NCBI GenBank assembly: GCA_021234155.1
Contig: JAJEKV010000001.1
Location: 27,791,768 to 27,855,767, forward strand
Origin: Isoetes taiwanensis
Lineage: Eukaryota; Streptophyta; Lycopodiopsida; Isoetales; Isoetaceae
DNA: 64,000 nt
Direction of reading: 5' to 3'
Shown here: positions 33,440-44,679 of the stretch, piece by piece
Layout of the letters: the number at the start of each line of letters is the position of its first letter
Numbering within the stretch: position 1 is the first letter of the stretch
Notes under the pieces: generated by a model
What the model was told of the DNA's origin: nothing
Seen by the model: only the letters and a program-made list of their open reading frames with translations
The model's database searches: none
Program-made: the position numbers and the translations under genes

Positions 33440-34365
33440 TCATACTATCTCCGCTCGATAGCGTGGAATGTATGGTAACCCTCCATGCCCCTTTTGCGGT
33501 GTCTCCACTATTGAGTGCTCCCAATTCAGCAGGACATAAAGCGGGTAGTGATCCGACAAAGCCTCCTCATCCCCCCGTGCTTGTGCCAATGGAGAAGTGT
33601 GTAACCATGTCAAGTGTCTTTTACCGGAGCGAAGGTAATCCAACACACTAGCTCCCCATCCCGCCTATCACTCCCGCAAGTAACACCCCCGAGTGTGGCC
33701 ATCGCCGCATACCATTACAAATTACCATGTCAAAACCCGGCAGAGCTGGACCAAATACCGCCAAATGGTCTAGCCACCATATCCCGAGAGTGCCGTGTAT
33801 CGAAAGTAGCGGCCGCCTCAAGCCAAAGCGGATCAGCATTAGCGCCACCTTGAAGGTCACCGACCGCAATCGCTACCGTATGAGCATTGAAATCTCCTAG
33901 CAAAAACACTGTCCCCTCGCCGTCTATAGCGGTCTATGTCATCATATAGTTCCCTATAATGCATCTGACATCCATGGTTCCGCATCATGTACCGGTAGAA
34001 CTTAGAGCCCGCATGGGGAATGTAGCAGCTAGCAAGAAACAATGGGACATGACCGTTCTAATACCATTACCCACATGTAGCGGTTAAATGCATCGGACTT
34101 CCGCGGTGATCTTGCATGCTAAGGCGTCCCCTAAAGTAGCAAGCCACTCCACCGCATCCCAGGCTGCCCGCCATGGCGCCATTAGCAAGTGAGAAATGCC
34201 GATATCCTCGAATGTCCGGCAATCGATGCCCTTCATACTCCCATGTCTCCTGCGGAAGACGATGTCCATGTCCGCCGCGATCCCATTCAAGCCACCGCCC
34301 CTACGCCACGGGAAGCCCCTACAATTCCGTGAAACAATGCGAAGACACTTTCCTATGCCGATCAA
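33440..34365 (-). pseudogene. LINE ORF2 endonuclease domain
   Basis: AP-endonuclease-like domain that nicks the target. Its start LRIVSRNCRGFPWRRGGGLN (the N-x-RG motif) lies at 34.34 kb. ASCYIPHAGSKFYRY is near 34.03 kb, VAIAVGDL..ANADPLW near 33.87 kb and SDHYPLYVLLNW near 33.55 kb (the SDH motif). Pieces fall in different frames, so it is dead. Confidence 0.75.
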
Positions 34366-35638
34366 GCGGCTGTGGACCCATCTGAGTGCCTGAGGACGCT
34401 GCTGTGGTTGGAATAACTCGGGCAGCCTGCTGATGGGACCCTGATGGATGTGCTGCAGTTGTGGAAGGCCTCAATCCGCCCTCTCCTTGGCCTGTCTGGC
34501 CTGATGTTCCTGGACCGCTCGCCCCGCGGACGCAAATTGTTGGGGAATGCCGCCTCAAGAATCGACGAGGAGGCACATATACCTTCATCTTGCCATTAAC
34601 CAAACCAAAGCCCGGCCCTCCAGCTTGTCGAATCTCTCTTATCTTGACCAACTCTTGGCTTCTTTCCCGTTGTTGCAGTGGCGTGAGATCCAGATCCAGG
34701 TATATGGACGTACCTTTCAAGCGACTGGTGCGGTGCAACAACAAAGATTTTGCCTCCCAATCCAAGACTGCAAACTTAACTAGCCGAGGTCTCATGCTCG
34801 GTCCTCCGACCCTGATTGGACTCTTGATAACCAAATCTTTGTAATTGGAGCTTTGCAAGTACCGGGTGGTAAGCTTACCCGCAAATCCTCGCCTTGCTCC
34901 TCCCAAGCAATCCCCGCAATAAGGTTGAGGCGTGCACGGATGTCTTGCTCCTCACGGCACCGCCCCTGATTCCCCGAGCCACCTCGGCCTGCGGTATAGG
35001 GGTGCTGGTGCAGATGACTGTGGTGCACTCCGGACTCGTTGCACCTCCATTCGGAGGTCCTGCATCTCTTGCTGTAAGTGGGCCATATGGTTCTCTATAT
35101 GTAAGCATCTTCCTGACATCTCCTGCCTGTCTGCCTTTGCTTCATCAAGGAATTGGAGCCTGCCCCGCACCGCTTCCACATCCTTTTCCTTAGCATCTAT
35201 CCGACCAGCCATGCCTCGCGGACTTGTACAACTGGCTGCAAAGAACCCCTTCATGTCAGCCCGTGCTTGCGCCATGTCTTCCATCCACTGCTGGTGGACC
35301 TTATCCAAGCGGTGCCCCATCTCCGTGACTAGCTGCGTTGTTGCTTGTATCTCCCCTCTTATCTGGTCATTAGCCTTTTGGGCTCCCCTGCAATCATAAT
35401 CCCCGGTTTAACTTCCACAAGGGAAATTCGCCCTTCCTCGCTGGAGAAGCCGCTTGAGCGCACCCCGGGCAGATGGTCCCGTGATGCCTCCAAGCTTGCC
35501 GCCTTAGCCCGAGGGAACCGCCTGTTCTCGCACAACCCCGATTGCCTCAGCCTCCTGTGATACCTGCTCTGATGGGGACGAGGTATCCAAATTGCGGGCT
35601 CTTTTCTTCAGCGCATGCATGCTGTCAGGGGTCGCCAT
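34319..35638 (-). pseudogene. LINE ORF1 (RNA-binding, coiled-coil)
   Basis: The start ATG at 35638 reads MATPDSMHALKKRARNLDTS. A charged helical stretch (about 35.32-35.0 kb, MGHRLDKVHQQWMEDMA, then HMAHLQQEMQDLRMEVQ) is a likely coiled coil for trimerisation. Near 34.8-34.6 kb the sequence KDLVIKSPIRVGGPSMRPR and SIYLDLDLTPLQQRERSQEL has the look of an RRM-like and C-terminal ORF1p domain. ORF1p coats the LINE RNA. The frame is shifted at least twice (about 35.5 and 34.9 kb). Confidence 0.7.
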
Positions 35639-37276
35639 GGAGGGCCGGGACTGTCAGGTGGATTCCGGCGACAAAAACAGAGGAAACACCATACAAATCA
35701 TACACCGACGGAAAGCTCGTTCGATAAGCTTTCCAACGAGCCCAAGAACACCTGAATCTGACACCGGAATCCCGAGTTATGAGCAAAAGAGCAGGGCTGA
35801 AACCCTAAGCGCCAGCATGAGCGCAGTGGGCTACATATATGGCATCAACGAATTACATGTACTAGCATGGGACGAGCTGCCAAGTGCAAGGCTCACTCTT
35901 ACAGGGAAATGAAGATAATCTGTACCTAAAGGGCAAGGATGAGGCTACAAGTACCCAAAGCATATTGTGCTTTCTTTTTACAGGCAATGTCTTCTTCTGC
36001 ATGTGTTGTCACCTATATTATGCTACCCCATCTTACATTGATATTCATCATAATATTCATAACGTGCCCCCTCGTCAGTTTCTAGTTGATGGTCTCACAA
36101 TGCAATGCTGCAACCAAAGTCTCAACATGACAATGTTGTAGAATCACATACAAGAAGATAGACGTCAAGTGGAAACTCGAATGCATAAAATAAAATTGGA
36201 CTTGGTGTATCTCCAAAAAAAGCCTCCAGCTCTAAGGTAAAGATCCCAAACCTTCCAATTGCGGAGCTCTTTTCTCGAATAACGATGTAAAACCAATTAA
36301 GAGCTAGTCCCGTAAGAAAAGAACCAACCAAGTCGACCGAGGCTTGATCCATTGGGTATTTTCGAGGATGTGTTGGATCATCAACCGAATCTAATTCAAG
36401 AATCCGAGAAGCTTGGATTGCGTACCATCAAATGGCTAGAGCAAACTAATATTGGGCTTCGGAGACTCCATGTAGACCTTCATACTGAAGTATGGCATGT
36501 TAAATCTTCTCTAAGCTCTTTATTCTCAAGTTGCAATCTCAGTCACATTCGAGCAAGCTTCTCGATTTGTCAAATTTTCGCACAAATGCATATAAGATAC
36601 TTCATCGAAAGCTCCCGAATATTCTGAGAGTTTCTAGAAGATTCTTAAGAAACATTTTTAGAACTTTTTGGGCATATGAATAGAGTGACGACCATATACG
36701 TATTATATCTGCATTGTAGTCACAACCTTTGCATTGTAGAATCATTATTTTGGCCAATCCTTTAAGTCATATGATATTCAAAAACCTTCATCTCTATTGT
36801 TTGAATTCTAGAGGAGCCTTTTTTTTTCAATCTGCGAATTCAAGAAACAATCGTTGGTGGGTGACAACATTCTTATGGAAAACTTGAAGTTGGCATGTAT
36901 GGCTTTTTCAAATAAAATGCATTTTTGGATGACATAGTATATCTGTCTAGCCACATCTATCGCATCTATGCAAAGTTGTGATATGCCCTCTATAATGTCC
37001 TGCTCAAACCAGTCCATATTATGAGATCGTCTCTCAATGTGGTGGTAATCTCAATTCAGCTATAGGGCAATTCGGACTGATAAAGCCACATCGGATGACT
37101 ATCCAATTTAAATCTTACCTTAGTGCCTTCAAGAACCTATTGAATCAAATTGGTAAAACCAGATTGGGTTATCGTCCAATATATGCACGCTCTCGAACAC
37201 CTTTCTAGTGGCTAGGCCTTTTTTCTCACTTTCTTAGTCAAGATTATGAAAGACTACAAGAAAGCATAAATTAAGC

Positions 37277-37280
<4 letters not shown>

Positions 37281-37333
<53 letters not shown>
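37281..37333 (+). repeat. (GATA)n microsatellite
   Basis: About 13 GATA units at the position that in copy A holds (GGAT)n. Confidence 0.9.
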
Positions 37334-37334
<1 letters not shown>

Positions 37335-37599
37335 TAGGTAGAAGTTTTAGAGGGAGGGGAGGGAGGAAGATTATAGTACGTCGAAGATGAAATTTTTGAC
37401 TTGCAAATTGTGATATTTGTTGTAGAAATATGTTTGCGTCCCTAAAGTGGAGCGATGAATGTAGATGGCAACTTTATTAAATTTCTCCAAAGCACTCTTT
37501 CTAGTTTCAAAGCGCTTTAATACAAAAGAAATGCTTCCCTTTCTCACTTCAAGGGCATCATCTCCACGTCCCATCTTTCCCTTTTCCCCTTCCTATGTA

Positions 37600-38648
37600 C
37601 AACATGGAAATTGGGTCGTTTTTTTGTCTGAAGATGAGCCATATGTTGCCACGTGGCATATCGCTACAACACGGAATGGAAAGCGGGAAGGCCATTCCGT
37701 GCCCACCAAAAATTACAGGTTATTCCCGGTTACACAATTTTTTAACAAATATGACAGAGGTGTTGTAGAGCTAACTCTGTGGGGTTTGAACCCACGGAAC
37801 CGAGAAGACAACCTACCAATCAAAACTGCAAGAAGCTTCGTCTTGGCATGCAAGAAAACTCCTAACATGCATGTCGCTGCATTTTTACCAAAAATAAATG
37901 CAAACAAGTTGATGCAAAACAGAGCAAACAGGATGATGCAAATAACCTCCAAGATTGTAAGACGAAATGCAAAAAAGTGCATGATTTTAAAAGATCAGAG
38001 GCCAAGAACAGAGTAATATGAAAACAGAGAGGTTAATCAAAGGACAAAAAAGAGACCTACAAAAGTTTTAAGAGCAAAGCATAGGCAGATTGGAAGGCAA
38101 GAAGCACCAGAATAAAGATTTTGAAGCTCGTAGCCAGTGCCGGAGTATGTTGGAGTAGAAAGAAGAAGGAAGACGACAGGACTCTCCAAAAATCTGCCCT
38201 GCTCTTTGCCATACCGCAGATCTTACATCAAAAGATCACAAAGCGGCACCATAGTCGATGTTTCTCCGCTGGTTCTCATTGCCATAGCCACAAAGAACTG
38301 CCAAACGCCATTTTCAAGTGCCAAAGAACTGCGAAGCCGGTTCTCATCGCCATAGCCAACGGCTCTCAAAGAACTGCCAAGCGCCGTGCCATAGCCGCAC
38401 CTCCTCCGCGTGAAGCAAAAAAAAGCCAGCAAAAAAATTCCCAGCCGACGTTGCTCCGCCGGTTCTCATCGCCATAGCCACAAAGAACTGCCAAACGACA
38501 TTTCCAAGTACCAAAGAACTGCCAAACCGGTTCTCATCGCCATAGCCGACGGCTCTCAGAGAACTGCCGAGCGCCGTGCCATAGCCGCACCTCCTCCGCT
38601 TGAAGCAAAAAAAAAAAGCCAGCAAAAAAACTCCCAATTTCCATGTTG
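37600..38648. mobile_element. 1.05-kb element with terminal inverted repeats
   Basis: The left end CAACATGGAAATTGGG followed by a T run (37600-37626) is matched inverted at 38622-38648 (an A run, then CCCAATTTCCATGTTG). Comparison with block copy A, which lacks it, shows that everything from 37600 to about 38768 is an insertion. No transposase is seen. The inside holds a tandem duplication (38256-38640). A GC-rich palindrome follows at once. It fits a non-autonomous DNA transposon or fold-back element. Confidence 0.7.
38256..38640 (+). repeat. Tandem duplication of ~193 bp
   Basis: Two units (about 38256-38450 and 38452-38640), each starting GGTTCTCATNGCCATAGCC and ending in a Lys-codon-like A run after CTCCTCCGC. 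Each unit contains the motif GGTTCTCATCGCCATAGCC twice. Open frames on both strands here are products of the repeat. Confidence 0.85.
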
Positions 38649-38768
38649 TGGCGGCGTGCCACCTGGTCCCACATTCCGGTGGGACCGGTGACCCGCTCCC
38701 GGCTGCCGCCGGTCGCGGGACCCCACCGGTCCACACCGGAATGTGGTCCCAGGTGGCATGCCGCCATA
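38641..38768. repeat. GC-rich palindrome
   Basis: Left arm ATG..TGGCGGCGTGCCACCTGG..CACATTCCGGTG pairs with the right arm CACCGGAATGTGG..CCAGGTGGCATGCCGCCATACAT. A second inner pair is GGGACCGG / CCGGTCC. Arms are about 40-50 bp with a short loop. It abuts the right inverted repeat of the element. Confidence 0.8.
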
Positions 38769-39655
38769 CATCTCCCACAAACACGCTTTTGGCAAAAGTT
38801 TTATTGACAAATGACAAAAGGAATCTTCAAACATCGTCTATATATACTTGAAAAAAGTGTTTATTATATACTTCTAAAATAAACCCATTACTAAGGAAAG
38901 GTTCGACTAGCTCAGTTACATGCGCCTCATTAACCCCAACCAATCGAACGATTCTACCTCATTTAATCTAAACCAATCAAAGTCCATTAATAACAAGACT
39001 GTATACATGTATGGTTCCATTTGAGTGATGGGAGCTCATCCTGAAGTAAACTAGTGGAAAAAGTTCAATATTGGTTGAGCAAAAGACAATATCTTATCTC
39101 ATCTACAAGAATTGATTAGCAAATTACTGTACGACACATAGTCAAGGATAACACGTCAAACATGGCTACATATATGACATCAACAAATTACATATACTAG
39201 CATGGGACAAGTTGCCAAGTGGAAGACCCATTCTTCTGGATGACAAATACATAGTAATGAAGATAATTTGTACCTAAAAGGCGAGGATGAGGCTACAGGT
39301 GCCAAAGCATATTGTGCCTTCTTTTTTGAAGGCATTGTCTTCTTCTGCATGTTTCGTGGGCTATAATATGCTACCTCATCTCACATTGAATATTCGTCAT
39401 TGTCTACAGAACGTGCTTAGTTTGTCATTTTCTAGTTCATGGCCTCACAATGCAATGCAATGCTACAAGCTTTGTCTCAACATGAGAATGCTGTAGGATT
39501 TACATCCAAATAGGTGGCAAGTGGAAAGGGAAATCAAGACTGAAAGGTGTAGTTGGACTTATGGTGCAAAGGTAGGGTTTTTGAAAATTGAGCTGTTGAA
39601 AAAGTTAGGGCGAGGTAATATTCTAGGGTAAACGTCTAGGGATCAGAGCTCTGCT

Positions 39656-39796
39656 ATGGCAGCTGGCAGGAGAGAACAGAGAAGAAGAGAAGACGCCATA
39701 GCCAAAGCTCTGGGCAGGGCTGCTCAGCTCGGGCTTCGAGATCCTGTTGTTTGGATGTGGCGAAAAATGGTGATTCTTAAATGGCCAAAATGCTAG
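39656..39796 (+). CDS. Small unrecognised ORF
   Basis: A 46-codon frame, MAAGRREQRRREDAIAKALG..., Arg/Ala-rich, then DPVVWMWRKMVILKW. The base composition is more gene-like than the surroundings. Just downstream another frame (about 39820-39915) reads MDEDHVRILPDRRSFCF. The two may be pieces of one decayed first exon. No family recognised. Confidence 0.25.
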   Translation: MAAGRREQRRREDAIAKALGRAAQLGLRDPVVWMWRKMVILKWPKC

Positions 39797-39799
39797 GGT

Positions 39800-42700
39800 T
39801 TGTGTTGTGACGTCCATGGACGAAGACCATGTGCGGATCCTTCCAGACCGGCGCAGCTTTTGTTTCGCGAATCCAGAGGTGCTGGTACAGATGTGGCAGC
39901 TCTCCACAACATAGATGTCCGTGTATGTGCGTCTCGTTCTTGCTCTCTATGATTCTTCAGACCTGTACCATGACAAGGAAAGTTTTAGGTAAGAAATACT
40001 GCCTCTCCTGTATTGTAACAGATGAGAAATTTGGCCTTTCCTGTACACCGCTACCGCTTCTATCCTCCCTTTCTGACCTCTGCCTGACGCATATTTTTTT
40101 TCTCCTTTTTTTCCAAGTACTTTCTTTGCCATTTGATGAGTACCCAAAATCCCAGCTCCCTGATCTTGACGTTTGCACAGCTTTTCTGACATTTTTTTGA
40201 TCTGTAGGCTTTCTTATCACGAGAAGTGCCTGTGCTTATCATTCTTTTGACAGATGAGTGCTGTACAGTGACAGAGTTTTTAAATGAAAAGAATGCTAGG
40301 ATTTGCAATTTGCAGTGTTGTGCAATGCATGCATAAAGTAAGGGAGATGAATGTGATTTGATTTGATCTTTTATATAGGAGTTGTTGGAAATGAGGCTGA
40401 TAAATCCATGCTTTCAGAGTTTATCTGATCTTGCAATTAACCTGCAGATCACACTTTTAGTCCCTATCCAAGGATTTCCTTGCAGCAGAAGCATTGAAGA
40501 AAAGCACAACAGTTGCTATCATCCTCTGACTATCACTGATGGGGGATTAAAAACTTTCAGGTTGGTCCCACTTTGCCTAAAAAAAACTGGTAGGGCATAT
40601 TACTACAGTAAGACTGTAAGCCCCACCTTGCAGACAGCCAGTAGAAAGGGAACAACATGTTAAGAGTAAGTACTGTGATGGACTTTCCAAGATAGTTGCA
40701 TATTTATATATGATATATTAAACAGATTATGACCCTTGACAGACTACACATGAGGACAAATTGTACACGGCAACTTGATTCTCTGTTTCAGCCTCCTCTA
40801 AACAACAGAAAAGATGACCTATATATGTGTGACGAACAGATTTAAGCATCCAATTTTTTTGGCTTAAGTTGTGAAAGTTTCATGTTCGGAGAGATTGAAC
40901 ACCGCTATATTCTTCAAGTGCGTAAAACATGAGCATGTACAACAGCAATATGCCAGTGGAGCGGTTGTTGTATTGGGGGTCACAATCCGAGGCATCCATT
41001 TCAGTTGTCCACGAAAGCTCTACCCTCATTTGGATTTGTCTTCTGTGGTCAAATTTTAACCACATTCAAGGAAACACGGCGAAGGTATTTAGTCTGGACT
41101 GGAGGTTAAGGAGGTCAAAAAAAAATTGAAGTTTGACCATACGTATTTAAGTCACATGGGTCCAGAGCAGAATGAGGATCACGTCTGTCATATGGGCCAA
41201 AAACTGTCACTTGGACATTTGTGTTGGGCTATTTAAACGTCTCCATGCATCTGATTTATAGTTACCCAATGACTTCCTGTCACGTGCCTTCCATTATCTT
41301 ATCTTATCTTATTATAATTTAGATCCAATAACCAATGCCACGGTCCAAAAAAGATTGAGTGGGATCTTTTAGGGCTTTGGTACTCTTGCACGTACGCCCA
41401 CCACAATGTTGTATACCCTTATCATCATAGAATTCAAAAATAGGCTAGGTTTAGTCTTTCTTTGCCATATTCTTTTGCATTCGTTCAACATTGGGTTGTC
41501 TAAGCTAGATCAAGATACAACGGAGTACACTTCAATGCCTATATAGACGCTACAAGGAAGATGCATCCAAACAACCAATCACGACGTCCATTCATGTTGT
41601 CCTAGATGGAAAAAAAAAAAGATTTGTCCTAATCTCTTTGTGGTGTACCATAAAATAGTGTACCAATAACACCAATGACTACTTGCCATGTGGCACATTT
41701 TCTTTTCAAGAATGGTTAAATATCTTGTCACGGATGGGAGTAATTTTACTGTGCATTTTTTTTATTCGACCTGGCATTGGAACATTTTCACTCGGCATTC
41801 TAGCATTTTATTCCAACATTCCAGCAATTTTTATCCTGCTAAATTGATTCCATCATTTCCGACCGGGCATTTGAATATTTTCACCCAACATTCTAGCATT
41901 TTAATCCGGCATTCCAGCATTTTTAACCCTGGTCTAAATTCCTTGGTGTCAGCAGTCAGCAGTCTGCTGCACATCAGCAATGCTTCCACCTTGGAATTTA
42001 GACAGGGTGTAGTTCTTGTATACAAGAACCAAACCTATGCACATAACATTTCATCAAATACAACGTTTGGACTAACAAGGAATTCCACAAGCTTTAAGGC
42101 ATTGCTATATTATGACAATTGTTCCTAATTATCCATTTTTCCTTTTTTTTTTTAGGCCCTTGGTGATGGCGTTAATGGTTTATTCAATTTGTGAGACATG
42201 ATCCCCACATTAGCAACACTTATAATTTCTTATAGCTTATTGCATATTCAAGCAAAACTTGTGTCAAGTTACTGTGTTTCAATGCATTAGTTTTGGAACT
42301 TGACATTATATAAACATGTCTATTTGAGTTGTCCACAAGGAACATATGCTCGGGACCACATAATTTCAACTTATAGTTTTTTCAAGAAAAGTTGTGATTC
42401 TACACCGTCATGGAGGTCATGGAGCTGATACTAAAATTCGGGAAAAAGGAACTTGTCAAATAGTTGATTTTGTATTAAAATACTTTGAAATTGATGAATG
42501 GTATAGCTTCACTATTCGATGTTCCAAACACCTAGAAAGGAAACTTCCATGGACATGGCTTTGCCCTCTTTCAAATGCCCTCGACCACAGTAGTGTTAAT
42601 TAGGGTGGATGGCTCGGTTTTAAGCTCCTTGCTATGGACCACAATTTATGATTGAGTTGTATTTCTTTCATAAGCGCCAATCAAATAGAATCCGAGTAAG

Positions 42701-43600
42701 TGTCAAGGGGGAAAAGTAAACAATTCCAGAAAAATCTATATGTGGATTGTTTTATTTATTGTGGTGGAGACACCTTAATGCTTTTCTGAACAGATGTTTC
42801 TACGAGTATCGCAATAGCCAGGTCTGAATAGGCAAGCCTACAAATAATGCAATGGAAGGAGATGACGCCCATTTGCCGTGACGAGGATAATGAAGGAAAA
42901 AGGATGCGTATGCAAAATGGCGTTTGTACAATGGATTGACACACGACAAAAAATGGTATCCCGTGACTCCGTTAGTTCAAAGGTAAAGAAGGTAAAGGAT
43001 CCCTTAATTTCCCCACTGTTTTAATTTTAAATGGTGGGCACGGCCCTCTCACAACGATGCTCATGTTTAAAAAATTGTATTGTTGAGCGCTTATCACCTC
43101 CCTCTGCCCTTATCAACCGCGTTGTTTCCCTGCTGACGTGGCACCGCTGCTGTTAAATTACCACATTCCTTTATGCTTTTCAGAAACGTGTTTTCCTATT
43201 CCTTAAGACATGCCATATTATGTTCTAATGTCCTATGTGTATCCGTTTCGCTCCCTTTGCCCAAGTAATGGTGGCAAATTTGCCCCGTCGTTTGAGATTT
43301 AACCAATACATGTTTGGATTTGCTTTGAAGTATTCAGCCCTTTTAGAAGAATAATTTGTTTGTTTGTTAGTAGTTTCAACTTGGCGCATCCCTTATGACA
43401 TATGGGCATTTATAAGCCTTCACTAGAAACAAAGCTATCTCTATCAATGTTCCACATCCATACAATAATGAATCCAACTTGATCTGCCCTTTGGTGAAGC
43501 CATTGGGTCAAGTGGAGGGACATCGAATGTAACAATAGTAGCAAACATCAGAACTACAAAATGAATTAGTTGTAAACTTGGCCACAAACTAGTTTCGCTC
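39800..43600. other. Mostly empty; possible gene debris
   Basis: No supported gene. About 41765-41935 repeats GGCATTCTAGCATTTTAATCC-like units about five times with variation. A 70-codon frame at 42394-42603 (LHRHGGHGADTKIREKGTC) is unrecognised. An exon-like piece at about 40450-40560 between CTGCAG and CAG|GT is also unrecognised. Confidence 0.35.
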
Positions 43601-43609
43601 AAAAAAAAA

Positions 43610-43610
<1 letters not shown>

Positions 43611-43684
<74 letters not shown>
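43611..43684 (+). repeat. (TTA)n microsatellite
   Basis: About 24 TTA units. It ends in TTTTTGAAGGACGTATTTTATT, the 3' junction of the poly(A)-type LINE on the minus strand, so the microsatellite is probably that insertion's expanded A-rich tail. Confidence 0.9.
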
Positions 43685-43685
<1 letters not shown>

Positions 43686-43940
43686 TTTGAAGGACGTATT
43701 TTATTGATCCATAAACTAGTTGTAAACTTGGTTTAATAGCCCCCTTCCCTCCCTCGTCCATGTGGATTTGTGGCATATTCCAGGTATATGCCAGTACATG
43801 CCCGAAATATGCCAATAACCGCTCCAAACCCATTATTGGCTGTAAACTATCGGTCGCTTCTGTTGCTGGGCAGCCACTCTGCAAACCAGCTAACCAATGC
43901 TCCTTGCTCGCTTGAATTTTGATGGTGTGCAAGGATCAAG
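43685..43940 (-). mobile_element. Poly(A)-type LINE 3' fragment
   Basis: Starts (minus-strand 3' end) at the same GAAGGACGT..TTTTATT junction as at 18.53 and 62.52 kb. The 83-codon minus frame 43681-43932 is not recognised. Confidence 0.4.
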
Positions 43941-44679
43941 CATCTGAAGAAAGTGCAGTGAAAATGACTTATTCGAGAGCATGCCATAGTAGCTTCAACT
44001 AACAAATCATCTTTGCTGGATTTAGAAGCTCAAGATGAACACCCACGATTTTTTCAAGTGGTGCATTTCGCATCAGAGCATGAGCTAGAGGAGTGGGCGC
44101 CTTCTCATAATATCCTGGAGTCCATCCTCTATTGAAGTGCGCTTTTGCAAGGTAATGCAAGTCCAACCCTATCCTTTTAAGTTTCTTTTCATGTTTTTTC
44201 TCTCGAACCGTCGGCTTCTCAAAATCGTCTGCTCTTAAAATCCTTTGCTCTTAGAATCGTCTCCTTAACAATGTTAAGAAGTTTATATCAAGCAAATATG
44301 TTGTTACATTGGATGTGTCAGCTCTTCAGAATGAGCACATATAGCGAAGCTAAAATACTACATTTTGGTAAGAGGCTCACCCACTTTCTAGGTCTAGCTA
44401 TGGCAACCATTGCTAGGGTGCCATGTCCCTTTTATTCCCAAATCCGTTTAGTTCCTTCTTTATTATCTTGCCCATCCTCATTTTCACTCTGCACTATTAA
44501 GTCACCTCTGAGAAATCCAATGTTCTCTTCTGGTCAGCCACAGACAATTCATGGATTTTTTTTTCTAGGACACTCTTAATTGCTTTTGTCATGTACATTT
44601 GGTGGCGGATATCTATTTTGGGGTTTTATCAAGCTTGATAAACTTGCAAAGCCATACTTGAAAGCAACGACAGCCGCAG

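Larger units (their letters stand above)
30848..35825 (-). mobile_element. Nearly full-length LINE retrotransposon
   Basis: About 4.98 kb on the minus strand with 5' UTR (35.82-35.64), ORF1 (from 35638), ORF2 with endonuclease, RT and C-terminal zinc motif, a 3' UTR with the family hairpin (30.97-31.03) and CTCCGTGGACGTTAAAAT, and a TTCC tail (plus strand GGAA at 30848-30860). It splits duplicated block A. It has higher GC than its surroundings. Both ORFs carry frameshifts and stops. It is the most complete member of the family in this window and gives the order from which the truncated ones can be read. Confidence 0.9.
28920..36175. repeat. Tandem duplicated block, copy A (split by a LINE)
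   Basis: The segments 28.92-30.83 kb and 35.83-36.17 kb align in order and orientation with 36.20-39.53 kb. Shared landmarks: AATCCGAGAAGCTTGGATTG, TTTCAAAGCGCTTTAATAC, CAAAAGGAATCTTCAAACAT and AAGGGCATCATCTCCA. The block is derived from the minus-strand gypsy element (gag start and upstream sequence). The copies differ at many positions and by indels, so the duplication is old. The LINE between 30.85 and 35.8 kb entered later. Confidence 0.8.
36200..39535. repeat. Tandem duplicated block, copy B
   Basis: Second copy of the block. It lacks about 350 bases present in copy A (29.63-30.05 kb). It has an extra segment at 38.88-39.07 kb and is interrupted at 37600 by an inverted-repeat element and its palindrome. 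A minus-strand gag-like piece is readable at about 36.35-36.24 kb (DQASVDLVGSFLTGLALNW). Confidence 0.8.

Noticed and set aside
34461-34844. Plus-strand frames across 32-35.4 kb
   Set aside because: Antisense shadows of a GC-rich LINE; the minus strand carries ORF1, endonuclease and RT motifs.
38344-38834. Several overlapping frames on both strands up to 157 codons
   Set aside because: They arise from the 193-bp tandem duplication and the palindrome; the peptides repeat with the DNA period.
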